Below, one piece after another: positions 45,019-57,553 of a stretch of 64,000 nucleotides of DNA. A program made the translations under genes and the position numbers. Within the stretch, counting starts at the first letter, position 1; each line of letters opens with the position of its first letter. The notes beneath the pieces are model-generated. The model was given only the letters and a program-made list of their open reading frames with translations. It was not told where the DNA came from and made no database searches. Source of the DNA: Podospora bellae-mahoneyi (Eukaryota; Ascomycota; Sordariomycetes; Sordariales; Podosporaceae); NCBI RefSeq assembly GCF_035222275.1, contig NC_085881.1, positions 4,464,001-4,528,000 on the forward strand. The letters are read 5' to 3'.

Positions 45019-46474
45019 GATGGCGTGGTAATGTGTGTTGTGAGCCCAAAGGGTGTTGGTGTGGTATTAGGTGTCAACAGTGGCCCCTGTGTTGTTGCCC
45101 AATTATTACTCCCAGGTTGGGGAACCCCCTTACGTGTGGAGGAGGACGGCCAGAGAGGGGGTGGGGGATGAAACACAGGAATAATCGCGGGAAAACGGCA
45201 ACGATGTGTTGGCCAGCCAGAAAGCGTCGCCTGTTAACAGTCGCAGTCCAGAATCATCAGAATGCGAGAATGTCTGCAGGAAATGTGGAATATGTGAGCA
45301 ATGAGGGATCACGTAGGCAGGAGGAGGCACGCACCCAAGGCACGAAATGCAGCTAGGTTCGCCGATGATAGGGCAGGAGGGAGGACAGTAGGGCAGAAAG
45401 AGACTCCTGACAGGCTGCACGAGGCAGTATCAGGATGTCGAAGTGTCGCTGGCTGCTGGGACGTACGAGCAGAGAAGCAGAACAGGTGCACAGAATCGAT
45501 GGGGCCGAGTGGCGGGCGGCCTGTCGAAGGAGAAAAAGTGAGTGGCGGCGCAACGAGACGGACGGCTTTGTTGATAGGAGCAAGGCGGACAGGGATTCTC
45601 TCGGCAGCGGGGCAGTTTGCGTCGATAAACAGAACCTGGAAGTCAACTTCCTGTTCGTCGTTTTCGAAAATCAATTTTTTTTCTTCGTTTCGGCCGCAGT
45701 TGAATGTATGTACAGAGAAAGGGGTTGCTGCAGGCGATATGCAACCTCCTGCTGGTGTCGGCCGGAGAGGGCGGTGGGATGCGAGGCGATGGGAAGAAGA
45801 TAGAAGGCGGCGGCGGGATAGGCGGTGGCCTCCTCGAAGCTAGCTTGTACAAAGTAGGTCCTCCAAGCTCGAATCCAACGCAGAGTTCGAGCGGTTTTGG
45901 GGGCGGATCCAGAGGACTGGTCGCAATGTGATGCGCACACCTGGCCTTCTTGGATTCTTCTCTGGCAGGAAGCGGACCTCGGACACAGGCTGGGTGACTG
46001 GCAGAGCCTATGGGAGACTTTGTTGTTGTCCAGGAGCGGCTGGGATTGCTCGAGGTGCTTGATGTGCTGGCGCTGCTTCAAGGGCCCAGCCAATTGCGCG
46101 TGGAGTCTGGGGTCAGTGGTGCAGCGAGGTGCAGACAAGCTTGCAACGGGACGGCGGAGCAGCGAGAGACAGACGAGACGAGGCTGCTGCTGCGGAGTCG
46201 AGGGGGGAGAAATCGAACAAAAACCGGCACACCAGCCGCCAACGGTGTCGGTTCCACCGTACTTTCTTGAGCAGCAGCGTACAAGATCGTTGGTGAGATG
46301 GAGATGTCTGCAATATGGTGAACGGGAGAGAAGCTTGGAGGGGGTTTGTTGACATTGACTTTGCTGCCAAGGACATCAGTAGGCCTGACCACCAAGTGAG
46401 CAAGGACCCGACTAGGTGCTAGGTGACAGGACGGGGGCTGGGGGATTTATCGGATGGGCTCCACAGTGACGGTT
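45019..46474. other. 5' leader and promoter of the large ORF
   Basis: No coding gene is supported. Short frames on both strands are low-complexity. This divergent intergenic region also serves arp1 beyond the inserted element. Confidence 0.4.
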
Positions 46475-46858
46475 TACGGTAGCACGGAGGTACAGAACGG
46501 ACAATTGCCCTGAGCGACCGGGGCAAGTGCCCCTTAGCCCAGAGGTCTGGCTCCTTCCACACCTAAGGCGTGGCCTCGCTTATCCTATTACTCAGCATTA
46601 AGCCGTCTTAGCCACCGTATAATTTACTATCGTCACTTTAAATTACCGGCTACTTATATAAACTATTAACTACTATATAAACTATTAGTTATTATATAAA
46701 TTATTAATTATTTACTTACTATATTACTTACTATGTTACTTACTATGTTACTTATCCATTGGGTTTGGCGTATGGGTAAAGTGTGCGAAAAGGTGTAAAA
46801 GTGTAAATTACACTTGCGCAAAGGACCATTATCCGTTCTGTACCTCCGTGCCACCGTA
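46475..46858. mobile_element. Short inverted-repeat element (MITE-like), AT-rich core
   Basis: A 31-bp arm at 46475-46505, containing GCACGGAGGTACAGAACGG, recurs in reverse complement at 46828-46858 with two or three mismatches. The 384-bp interval between and including the arms encodes nothing. ACGGTT occurs directly outside the left arm (46469-46474) and again at the right edge, a possible 6-bp target-site duplication, though it overlaps bases similar to the arm end. The core from about 46,580 to 46,760 is extremely TA-rich, as expected after repeat-induced point mutation. A non-autonomous DNA transposon is the simplest reading. No transposase is present. Confidence 0.6.
46654..46752. repeat. 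Nested short tandem repeats in the AT-rich core
   Basis: Three adjacent 19-bp units of the type TTATATAAACTATTAACTA run from 46654 to 46710. Next to them lie about three 12-bp units of the type CTTACTATGTTA, to about 46752. Both sit inside the inverted-repeat element. Confidence 0.75.
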
Positions 46859-47967
46859 CGGTTGGGCGATCTCGTCTCACGCCCAGCTTCAACATTGTCC
46901 CAAACCTGGAACAGGAACACCGTCGCCGCCTATGTCACCCATATCACCAATAGTCTTGATAAAATATGTTTGTCTCTTGCTCTCCTGCTTCAAGTCTCTT
47001 CCGTTTGCCCGACCTCTGCCTCTCGAACTTCTTGTTGGATCGATCCAGCTGAGGCTACCCGGGCGTCCCGCCATTGCCGCCGTCCAATTGCGCCAATCTC
47101 GGCGCGGGGAATAGCTTAAGGTTTCACGGGACACGAGGATAGACCCGGTAGGGCTACTTTGTGTTAATTGGACTTGATTCTTCCATCACGAAAACTCGGA
47201 AGGCGATCTCAGCTGCGGTGTTTTGTCTACGAACTCGGTAGGGATATATGTGGTACTATGAAATGCCTTAGAGGTCCGGCCGCAATATTATGTACATCGT
47301 CAAACACCAGGTTAAAGTTGGGAATCGTTCAAAGAAAGGCCTTCGCAAGACTTTCGACTGTTCATCTTGAGCTCGACGGCCTTATTCCATGAACCAAGTC
47401 TCTGTGTTGTCTCTTGGAGACTAGCTGATTGTTTTGAGAGTGACATTTGATATTCCTCTCATGGTTACTGGCATCAATGTATCAAATGCTGCTGTTAAAA
47501 GGTCTCTGAATTGATAAGCTTGGAGCTTGATATCGATATCAGTATCGATAAGCTCATGGTCCGTGCATCAGCCACACGTCAACTCCAGACCACAGGAGCA
47601 AGACCCAACCAATGATGCGCCCTGCAGGAACCCCTTCATCTGAATATCGCGTCGTGTGTGTTTGGAGCTTCACTGTAAATTTCACAGGCCAGCACCAGAC
47701 GACAACGGCGACCAGCAATCCGACTTCGACCACCCAAAACCCCACACGATTCCCAGAAACTTGGCTTCTGACCCCTCGGACTGGCGCTGGAGAGCTGTCT
47801 CGCCCGCCCCGTACTCCCAGACAGCAGCGACCTCAGTACAAACAAACCTCCCCTCTCCGATTTCGACGACCACCACGAGAAGCCCAATCCTACGATACTG
47901 AAATAGTCAAATAAAATACAGATCCATTTTCATGTTCTGAGAACCCCCACACACGAACCACAGCAAC
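46859..47967. other. Promoter region of arp1
   Basis: No gene is supported between the inverted-repeat element and arp1. A local imperfect repeat, TATCGATATCAGTATCGATA, occurs near 47,531-47,550. Confidence 0.4.
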
Positions 47968-49292
47968 ATGACAGACTCATTGCACAACGTGTCGGTAGTG
48001 CTCGACAACGGATCCGGAACTATCAGGGCTGGCTTCGCAGGAGACGACGTACCCAAGTGCCACTTCCCATCATGGGTAGGCAGACCAAAACATCTCCGCG
48101 TTCTGGCCGGTGCGCTGGAGGGAGAGGTGTTTATCGGCCAGAAAGCGGCCACAGAGCTGCGGGGCTTGCTCAAAATCCGATACCCTCTGGAGCATGGTAT
48201 TGTAACGGACTGGGATGATATGGAGAAAATCTGGGCCTATGTGTATGACGAGGGGTTAAAGACACTGAGTGAGGAGGTAATGTTCCGGATCCTCAAGCGG
48301 AAAGGCGCAATGGCTGACAATCCCACATGGACATATAGCACCCTGTCCTTCTTACCGAACCACCACTCAACCCAAGGTCAAACCGTGACACGGCTGCTCA
48401 AATTTTATTCGAGACGTTCAACGTGCCAGCTCTCTACACATCAATCCAGGCCGTACTGTCTTTGTACGCCAGTGGAAGGACGACAGGTGTGGTGCTTGAT
48501 GCTGGCGACGGTGTGTCCCATGCTGTACCAGTATACCAAGGGTTCACGGTGCCCAACAGTATCAGGAGAATCGATGTCGCCGGCCGCGACGTGACCGAAC
48601 ATCTACAGACGCTTCTCCGCAAGAGCGGTTACGTCTTCCATACCAGCGCAGAAAAGGAGGTCGTCAGGCTCATCAAGGAGGCCACGAGCTACGTCGCGAG
48701 GGATCCCAAGAAGGAAGAGAAGGAGTGGGCAGCTTCCAAGCAGGACCACAGCAAATTTGCCGAATATGTCTTGCCAGATGGCAACAAGCTCAAGGTATGC
48801 ATAACTTGTGTGTTCACGATGTTCAGGGAGTAGCAAATCTAACGCTAAAACAGATTGGAGCGGAACGTTTCCGTGCCCCAGAGATCTTGTTCGACCCTGA
48901 GATCATCGGTCTTGAATATCCGGGCATTCACCAAATAGTAGTTGATTCGATCAACAGGACGGATCTCGACCTGCGCAAGGACCTGTACATGAACATCGTC
49001 CTGTCGGGAGGTAGTACACTCACAAAGGGATTCGGTGACAGACTTCTCAACGAAGTACAGCGGCTTGCTGTCAAGGATATGAGAATCAAGATTTTTGCGC
49101 CCCCGGAGCGGAAGTACTCTACCTGGATTGGTGGCAGTATTCTGGCTGGTCTGAGCACATTCAGAAAGGTAGGTTGACTCCCCTGATAGACAGGAATAGG
49201 GGATGGCAAAGATTAACACTCCAATCTAGATGTGGGTCAGCATTGACGACTGGCATGAGAACCCGGATATTATCCATACCAAGTTCGCCTAG
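47968..49292 (+). CDS. arp1: Actin-related protein Arp1 (centractin)
   Basis: Arp1 polymerises into the short filament at the core of dynactin, the dynein adaptor for retrograde transport and nuclear positioning in hyphae. In Neurospora it is ro-4, whose loss gives ropy hyphae. Exons 47968-48276, 48339-48794, 48854-49168 and 49230-49292 give exactly 380 aa, the usual Arp1 size. Actin-fold signatures are the phosphate-1 loop [20 protein letters not shown], the centractin-like WVGRPKH and [18 protein letters not shown], and the phosphate-2 loop [13 protein letters not shown]. Also present are the adenosine-region [19 protein letters not shown] and the C-terminal [20 protein letters not shown]. 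The last exon holds only 20 codons. All splices keep the frame. Confidence 0.96.
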
Positions 49293-52152
49293 TTGTAGTC
49301 TGTGCGACCGTAGATCGAGCAAGATTCATTTGATGTCGTCGACTGACAGCGCGGGCGACACTTTGCGGGTGAAGAAACGACACTTATCCGCATTCCCTAT
49401 TCGTGTCGAGATTCGGTGATGTTATGAGTATGAAGTCTTGGAGGGGATCCCCGGCCCAGTACAGCGAAGGGAAGAGATACAGCACAACAAGTAAAGAAGG
49501 TGTACAAATTTATCTAGGGACTCTAGCAAAGCTTTGAACACAAGACGATTAGAACTATTGTAATATCTGGGGATAGATACTTCGTTGGAGGAGTCAGGAA
49601 GGGGAGTGGTTGGTGGCTGGTACTACAGCTTTTGTTGGTTGATAGGTTTTAGTGAACGTACATGTATCTTTAAAGGAGAGGAGAGAGGGGAGAAGGAGTG
49701 CGGTAGTAGGGTGTAGAAGGGTGGATGAAGGGAGTGATGGAAAAGAAAATGAATGATACCCTTTTTGCTAACCATCTCTGAACATGCAATTCTTCTCTTG
49801 TTGTGATTTAAAGACTTGTACATGCTGCTTCTGTCTTGGCTTTTGGCATCGGTGCTTTTATACAGGTCGATCACCGCTAGGTTGATACCTGTCTAAAGAT
49901 GCCTAGCTGCTATGAACTTGACCACGTCTCCCTCTGAGGCGTTTGCGATGAGAAGACCGACGGGGCAATACCATCAGGATCCAACGTCATCAGTCCGGAG
50001 TGGAACTTCTGAGCTTTTTTCCAACCCGTACTGGCTACTTGTTTCTAATTCTTGTCCTCTATGCTTTGGAGCGTTCGTAGAAGAAAGCAAAGAAGATCAT
50101 CGCGACACTTTCTTCCACCGCCTCAAGTAACATCTGGTAAGCAGAGATATTTCAATTTGATTCATATGTAGAGGTACGAAATCCCCATACCTACCATATT
50201 ATAACCGTCGGGTCGATAAGGTCTCACGTGGGTCATCATACCACCCTTTTTTTGGGTCTATTATATACTTGGCAATCATGCTTCTGGCCGCGCAGCCTTT
50301 TGTATAAAATTGATCTTGTTTGTTTTTCTTGTTTTTCAAAAGACAAGTCAGTATTGGGGAGATTGTTTTTGTCTCGGGGATGTGTCGTGTGAGGAAGTGG
50401 CAACGACAAGAGCGTGGTTGTGTGGTGGAGCTTGAGGAAAGACTGGGAATGTTTTCTTGTCAACTTTTGGCAACAGCCCTCTCTTCTTGGAATACTGGCA
50501 GATTCCAAAGTAGAAGGCTTTGTAGAAGTCTATAGATTCTCGGCCTGGTACTCTCCTGGTATCTGTATAAGTTTGTGTACGGCAGACTTGTGTTTTGAGT
50601 ATCTCTTTGACGACAAGTCCTTGCTGGAAGGATTCGTCATATTGAGGCTATGTACAAGGATAGAAAGCTTCTAGAATGGCTCAACATGTATTTACGAGAG
50701 AACGTTTCCAATTGGGCCATCTCCAGTTGATTTCGACAAGGCATGGCTACTTGGTTTGGACTACATACATTTGATGTTCCAAGGCTACGGTCTGTGTACT
50801 TACTCATTCGTATGCAGCACGAAAAACCACGGTGCCTTGGGAAATTCAGCGGTGGTGGTTACCCATGAGCTGCCCCTGATTTTAAAACCGATAAGGAACA
50901 GAAACGGCACGGTATGTTTTCCCCTTTGTTACTCAACGTTCACTCCAGCTCTTCGAGTTCCAGATTCTCAGAATGAACTCGGTTGACACCGTACCTAGGT
51001 CCCAAATTCCGCTCTCTCCGTTGAAGGCAAGCTTGAAAGTCCCTGCCAGGTACCTCAACCAAATTGCCCAAAGGGGATTCCGACAGTCCAGGTCAGGGTG
51101 AGCGGGAAGCAGCAAGCACGGAAGCGGGGGAAAAGATCTCCTTCTTTGTCCGTTGTGGTGGCGTGGTAAGAATCTTGCTGTACACGTGGGATTATTACAC
51201 AAAAAGACTCGGCAACAGAGATCGTACGGGATTTTTAGAGTTTGTTTCGTAAAGGTCAAATTTGGAGAGGCAGGAGCGTTGAGGTGGGCAGGCAATCATG
51301 CAGGCAGAGAGTGATCACTCAACAGTGTCAAGACAAGAGAATTGGGCGGACATATCACATCACGCATTCTAACATCATTGCAAAACATGGCAGTAAAAGA
51401 TTGCTCAGTTACTTTCCCATTTTACCGGGAGTGAACCAAATAAATAACAATAATCCTTCGCACACTATCCATCCTCCAAAATCGCACCAGGGGGGTATAT
51501 TGATTTGCACTCCATCCCAAAAAACAAAACAGCCGTCAAATCAAAAAACCACTATTCACCAGAAAGAAAACCGCTTCTTTTTCTCCATTGTTCATAACTC
51601 TTTCCCCGTCCAATTCTCCTCCGCTCCTTTTCTTCAACCGAAACCCAAATTTCCCGACCGTTGGTACCGGTAGTTGAACTGCCGGTGAGATGGTGTGAGG
51701 TGAGGTGTTTGTTTTTGTTGGCGCCTCAGCTCGTGTGGAGTTGACTTTTTGAGTTGGAGACCGCTGGAGCCCCTTTTCCCAAGCCTTGCTCCACACATCC
51801 CAGCACACCAACAAACCATCCGGTCTCTCGCCAAGCCCACCAACAAAGGGGTACCGGTTCGTCTGATGACAGAATTCATCTTGTCGAGGTGAAAAAAAAT
51901 TGCTGAGCTGAGAACTTTTCGGCAGCCGTTGCTTTGTTGTTGGTATCCTTCTGAGGCCCCTGCCCTCCGTGACAAAAAAAGATGAATAACTTTTTGATAT
52001 CCCCTTCCCGATTCATAAAACCCTCCGGAACGCCGTGCTGTGTTGTTTGCAAAAGTTGGTGTGGTATAAATATAGACAAATGAACAGAAGCGCAGAGCAG
52101 ATGAGTCGTCGAGTGTGTCGTCTCAACGACTCGTGACAGAGTCAGAGTCGAC
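49293..52152. other. Convergent intergenic region, no gene seen
   Basis: This is 2.9 kb between the 3' ends of arp1 and the GRGGAGN-repeat gene. Open frames are short and unlike known proteins. A/C-rich stretches near 51,420-51,600 look like UTR sequence. Confidence 0.5.
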
Positions 52153-52587
52153 TTAGTGGCCGAGGCTGCTGATGCGGCCCCAGAAGCCAGACTTGGTGCT
52201 GCCGTTGGTGCTGTTGGAGTCTCTCCGGCTGAGCTCGGTCGAGTTCTTCTTGGTGGAGGAGGAGCTGGAGCTGAAGATGTTGCCGGCGCCACCGCGGCCT
52301 ACGTGGCTGATGGTGGCAGCCTTCTCGCGGACCTCGGCGCGGGTGAACTCCTCGTCGAAGGAGAGGACAGGGCGCTCGGCTTTGGCGTGAGCGTTGCCGG
52401 CACCCCCCCGGCCGGAGTAGAAACGGCCGGTGCTGGAGGGTGTGGTAGCAGCGGGGGTAGGGACACCGGAGGGAGCGGTGGTCTGAGGAGCACGGAAGAA
52501 GTTGCCAGCACCGCCACGGCCAGAGTGGGTGTAGCTGTTCTTAGCAACGGTGGGGTGAGGCTCGGTGATGGTGTAGAGAGAAGGCAT
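52153..52587 (-). CDS. GRGGAGN-repeat protein (DUF3602, Par32-like)
   Basis: This intronless gene encodes 144 aa with three copies of a GRGGAGN motif: SGRGGAGNFF near residue 22, SGRGGAGNAH near 58 and VGRGGAGNIF near 96. This repeat defines the DUF3602 family, which includes yeast Par32/Amu1. Par32 is a phosphoprotein acting downstream of TORC1 and Npr1 to inhibit ammonium transporters. This protein is about half the length of Par32 and shares only the motif type, so the role is uncertain. The remainder is Ser/Thr-rich and disordered, with a basic Ser-rich tail ending FWGRISSLGH that could be amphipathic. There is no signal peptide. A T/A-rich leader with a long A run (plus strand 52,747-52,759) lies upstream. 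Confidence 0.82.
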   Translation of the reverse strand: MPSLYTITEPHPTVAKNSYTHSGRGGAGNFFRAPQTTAPSGVPTPAATTPSSTGRFYSGRGGAGNAHAKAERPVLSFDEEFTRAEVREKAATISHVGRGGAGNIFSSSSSSTKKNSTELSRRDSNSTNGSTKSGFWGRISSLGH

Positions 52588-55500
52588 TTTGGCGGTTGAG
52601 TGTCTTGTTTGTTAAGGACAAGAGGTTGTTGTGTTGTGTTGTGTTGTGGTGGTACTCGGGTGTCAGAGACAGAGCAGAGAGAGCTTGAAGCTTTGGGCAG
52701 TGAACTTGCTTTTTGATGGTGTAGTCTGGTCGAGATATCCTTGTGTAAAAAAAAAAAAAGAGCAGACAAAGGAGAGCTATTATACCCAAGGCAAGGAAAG
52801 TGCCTTGTGTGTAAGTGAAATTGCCAAGCATGGACCAAGGGGCAGACAGATGGAGACGGGAAACGGGAAACGAAACTTTTCCCCAACAAGCCCCCCCCCT
52901 CCTGGATTCCAGCCAAACAAAGATCCAGCGCTGTAGCACGAGCTCTGGGCGGAAAGCCGCATGATCATGGCACCCTGGCGCTAAGCCGCCTGGAAGGACA
53001 GCGAAAAAGAGTACAAGCCCGGTACTTTGCCCTGTAGCCCTCTTTGTTCCAACGCCCGATTGGCGCCCTGGGAAAATTTTGCAGGGCAAAGTGCAAGAGC
53101 TTCACCAAGATGGCCTCTTTTGGCATGGCAGTGTCATCATGGGCATTCGCAAGATCTCGCCATTCGGACTGTTTGATAAGCTTACCTAGGCATGATACAC
53201 TACATAGACATAGAGTCAGAAATGTGATAGATTACCCTATTCTGGTTCTTTTGGTACATGTTCTCAGTCATCCATCATCAAACACCTATGCGGAGAGTGA
53301 CTCGGCCTTTTCATGGAGAATGCACAAAAATGATGAGCCCAGAGGCCTGGAATTGGCCATGTTAGCGATTGCGTCAGGTGCTACAGTGGGCCTGGCCAGG
53401 ACAGGCTTACAGGCTGTGCCCCAGCACGACTGGGCTGAAAATTTGCTGCCGAGAGTCCACCCAAGCTTTCTGTTAGCTTATGAAAACTCACCTGGCCGTC
53501 ACGAGGCACGCTAATGGTGCTATCTGTTACGAAATCATTACTCCATCGCAAGCTCCCCTGTCATGTACCTTTTGGCCGGACGCCCCGGCAAACGGTACTT
53601 GGTTGGACTGGGCAGCCCTGCAAGGGACAGTGACGACTTTGTTGTCGAACAACTGTGCGACCACCTGTTTTTCCCATCTCCGCTGCGACGAGAGAAGGAA
53701 CTTGCAGTGACATGAGACGACAAATGGCCAGTATGACCAATATCCAAGGGCTTGCACCATCTCACGTCACCTTCTCATGAAAACGAACAATTCGTCATGA
53801 GGGCGACTCCGGCCCGGCCAGGGAGCGGTCAACACGGCGGCCACGATTCCCAAAAAAGACAGGTCGATGATGCTTCGTCAAGACAGAAAGAACAGAATTT
53901 TAAGGTCTCGTGGTTTACCCCGGACCTGGATGAAGCTTGGCTGCCAGAACAGGGGACCAAATTGGCACATCCACGCTGGGGGGTTTGTGGAGTCGTTGTT
54001 TAAAGGCTACCAAATGAGGCATCAGAAAAACAATTCGGCAAGTTGGCCGTGGCCAGGTTCCCCAGCAGAATCGGTCGGCCCCGGATTTTCAAGGATCTGA
54101 GAGCCTCTCCCGTTCGCTGGTTCCCGCGATCCCCGTAAAGACAGGTATCCCCGCATTTTCGACTCTGCGCTGGCTGTATGTCGTCTCGTTCCCCGCAGGG
54201 CATTGAATTCCCAAAGAACAATCTGACGAAGCTTCGATTACTCAACTACGCACGAGCTCACATCAGAAGGACAAAGATGCCCTCCTGATCACACCCGCAG
54301 CAACGCCTTCACAGACTCAATTCTCGACTCTCGTTCGGCTGCCGCCCGGTATACCTTTTCCTCCTCCAAGAAGTCAATCAAGCGGCAAGGGCGATGGCGA
54401 ACTTGTGGCTTGGGCGCTGGGCGGTTAACGCCGGCCGGGCACGCAAGATGGCTTCTTTCGTTCAGCTCTCACAGCTGTCTCGCCCTGGCCAAGCGCCCGC
54501 CCCTGTACTGTGTGGCTGTCATCTGACGTACAGACATTTCAACATTGTTTCCAGAAGCTCGCCCGGCATTCTCATTGGCTGTGACTGTTGTAGCATTCCG
54601 TCATGTTACTCTGCGCATCGTAGGCTCCCAGGTACCGTGTGACGCTGGGTGAATCTTTGTGCAGGAGAATTGGTGACTGGAGGTATGGTAAGTTGTGTGA
54701 GAGTTGGCGGAACAAGATATGTAGACCATCTGGGCATTCGGGTTACCCAAGTAGGGAAGCCGAAGTCATAAAGTTATCCAGGGTTGAAGTGAAGATGGAC
54801 AATCCGGGCCGAAGTTTCATGACTTCTTTACCGGGCCGAGCCTCAAAGTCTCACTGCGGCAATGTTTTGACACCAGCAAGTGGCTCTTGCTCTAAGTGGG
54901 AACTGAGTGTAGTAGCACAACATATTATCCTCGTATAGGAAAAACACTTTCATACATCTCGTGCTCAATTCTGAGTACTTTCGATTGTTGAGCTTTTCCT
55001 GTGATTTCTGTGGTACGAGGTGGCCACCCGCCAACTCGAAAAAAAGCCTACTTCAGCCCGGTTCAGTCATCAAACATTTTCATACACCCATCTCCATTCC
55101 TCTCAAGCCAATCAACCAACTCTTTTTGGGCATCGCCTTTTGTTATGAAGAGCGGTTGTCGTTCCCTTTGCAAAATCGATCCCACCCCTTTGGCTCCTGT
55201 CTCAACATGGATTGAAAGGTAGTTTGCGGCAGGACCAAACTCGCATGGCTGGAACAATCTCTAAGGAAGAGTGGACAAAATTATGGCAGAAATAGAGGGA
55301 AAACGGATGTCTTTGGGCACATCAAAAGCGGGTGCCTGTCGTGCCTATCGACGAGAACCTCCACTGTGGCGTTTAAGACACCACCCATGACAGACTCTGT
55401 AACCTAGTGTACAAGAGTTAAATAAACCTGAGAGAAAGGAAAATTCGGGATTGTCTTTCCAGACCCTGTCTTATTATCTTCCAGGCAGATCAAGGAACAA

Positions 55501-55754
55501 CTTGACATACTCATATCGAACCCTCATCGAAACCAGCTCCAGGCTTCTGATACAATCATTTTGGAAAATCGTCAACCGTTTGCTGTGAAATATTCTCTTG
55601 GTCGTTTGCTGGCTGACCCTCTAGCAGTTGCAAGCGAGATCTTTCGTGTGCGCACCACGCCGTTGTTCGCCGGTAAGCCCTAGGCAGTGTTTGCACACGC
55701 TTCAGCAGACCAAAATGTGCAAGGGCCCGAGCAGATTCTATGCCAGCAGCGGCT
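52588..55754. other. Intergenic region, no gene seen
   Basis: This is 3.2 kb between divergent genes. A plus-strand frame at about 53,110-53,514 (135 codons from its first ATG) has no recognisable domain and no supporting intron, so it is not called. I see no tRNA or strong repeat. Confidence 0.45.
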
Positions 55755-56998
55755 ATGGAAACAGCTTCACTCCCCATCACCACCACCGCCACCACCCCCT
55801 CCTGCAATCAGCACGTTGATGATCATTCCCCTCCTCATCGAGACCTCGGGACCTCACACCCTCTCCCCCTCTGAACCCCGCGACCATTCCCTCCCGATCG
55901 TGACGACGAAGGCAAGGGCAAATCCCCCGAGGTCTTCACCCCCGTCCCCCCCTTTAGCCCAGCCAAATCCGCCTTCGAGGTCATCCCCAAATGGAACCAA
56001 CCACCCCCTTACCCCGGTTCCACCACCACCTACCCCCCCAGCTACAACTTCATCCTCTACCTCAAGATCCTCATAAACTGGTACAACACCTACCACCCAA
56101 CCGGCCACCTCGGCACCTCCGGCTCAACAATCTGCTACCACATTTTCCACCGCACCAACCTCGCCCCCTTCCACCAAACCACCTCCGCGAGCACTGGTCA
56201 CCCAACCCAGGGTATACAACTGCCCCTCCTGCCCCCTCCCCTACTCCTCCTGCCCACACCGGTGCTTCACCCCCACGCGGGCAAGTTCTTTGGTCTATCC
56301 GACGACCCTACCATCCTCGACGACCTGTTGACCTGCTTCGGACCGGAGAACCATGACCTCAACGACCGCAACTGGGGGAGGATCCCGAGGATAGAGTTTC
56401 AGTCGCTGGAGCAGCACGAGAGGTTTCTTTTGGGGGGTTTGTACACGATGGACAACAACCTGAGGAGGAATATGGAGACGCGGTTGTTTCAAATTCACGG
56501 TTTTTACGTCCATTTCGAAAAGATGGTGAGAGAGCTGGAAGGGGGGGTGGAAGGGTTGCTTGAGTTGTACAGGGGGGTTGTGGATTTGAGAAACGGGCAG
56601 GGGAGGGGAGGATTTTGGGGGGCGTACTCGAGGAGATTAGACGGCGGGAAAAGGAGGAGGTGATGAGGAAGAAGAGGAGGTGGGGGGATAGGGGGAGTAT
56701 GAAGGAGGTGAGGGTGGGTTGTGATGGGGTGTCTACCGTATCTTCTGGCAGCAGTGAGGGGTGTGTTGGCAGTGACAAGGCTGCTGACAATGATAAGCGT
56801 GATGGTGGGTTTCCGTCCCCGACAAAGAAACGCAAGTCGGTTGGGACGACGGATGATGAAGAGGATGAGGACGCGCCTTGGGGGACCGATTGCTCAGAAT
56901 ATAACGCTCGCATGACGCAAGAGCTTTGCAGGCGGCTGGATGAGGAGAGCAACGAGGAGACCAAGAGGCGCCACGGCCTGACTGAATACGAGATGTGA
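55755..56998 (+). pseudogene. Disrupted gene: in-frame stop and one frameshift, product unknown
   Basis: The frame from ATG 55755 reads 39 codons to an in-frame TGA (55872-55874). It is then open and protein-like for more than 250 codons to TAG at 56661-56663. The most convincing part is about 56,290-56,590, with FGLSDDPTILDDLLTCFGP, HERFLLGGLYTMDNNLRRNM and FYVHFEKMVRELEGG. From about 56,615 a different frame carries a natural continuation: a charged helix (LEEIRRREKEEVMRKKRR), an acidic region, and the end RHGLTEYEM before TGA at 56996-56998. One missing base in the G-rich stretch at 56,590-56,625 would explain the switch. No convincing intron removes the TGA. It is either a pseudogene, or homopolymer sequencing error plus a wrong start. 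I do not recognise the family. Confidence 0.5.
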
Positions 56999-57553
56999 TT
57001 TTGGAGGGCTTGTCTTGGTTTTGATTGAAAAGCATTGGCTTTTGGAAGTTGGGGGACAGAAACGCTGTTGTCACTCGGGTATCTTGAACCGGATACCGCA
57101 GCTATGATACGATCTGGAGTTTGAAAAGGGACGGCGTCGTTTTTACCATCTTGAGTTGGAAACAAAACTGGTATATGGTTCCTATCGGAGTTTTACTTGG
57201 AGTTGAAGGACCCCAAAGGTTGGGCTGGGAAGGCAAATCTGTTTTTATTACCAACAGATACCCCTAGATTTGATACCCCATTGGATATGGTATGGCAAGG
57301 AGTCAGGGAAAGGGACAGCGTTGTCATTCAACTTGGTTATTCGGGAACTGGGAGTGGTTTCTGGAAAGTGTTCGGTTTACTGTCGTTATGGACACACATA
57401 TGAGACACGAAATCCAAAGAGCATGTTTCATTAACCCAACCCAACATGCTCGCTGCATATGTGCGTGTATTGTACAAGTTTTGCCCGCCCTTCCTCATCA
57501 TCATCACGATACCTGGCACTGCGAATTAGATCAACGCAGAAATGCTGAACTAC
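56999..57553. other. Intergenic region after the disrupted gene
   Basis: No gene is visible. It is probably the 3' flank of the disrupted gene. Confidence 0.4.

Noticed and set aside
47531-47550. Palindromic-looking TATCGATATCAGTATCGATA upstream of arp1
   Set aside because: Too short and isolated to assign as an operator or element end.
53110-53514. Plus-strand 135-codon frame from an internal ATG
   Set aside because: No domain, no intron and no neighbouring evidence; probably chance in a 3-kb intergenic region.
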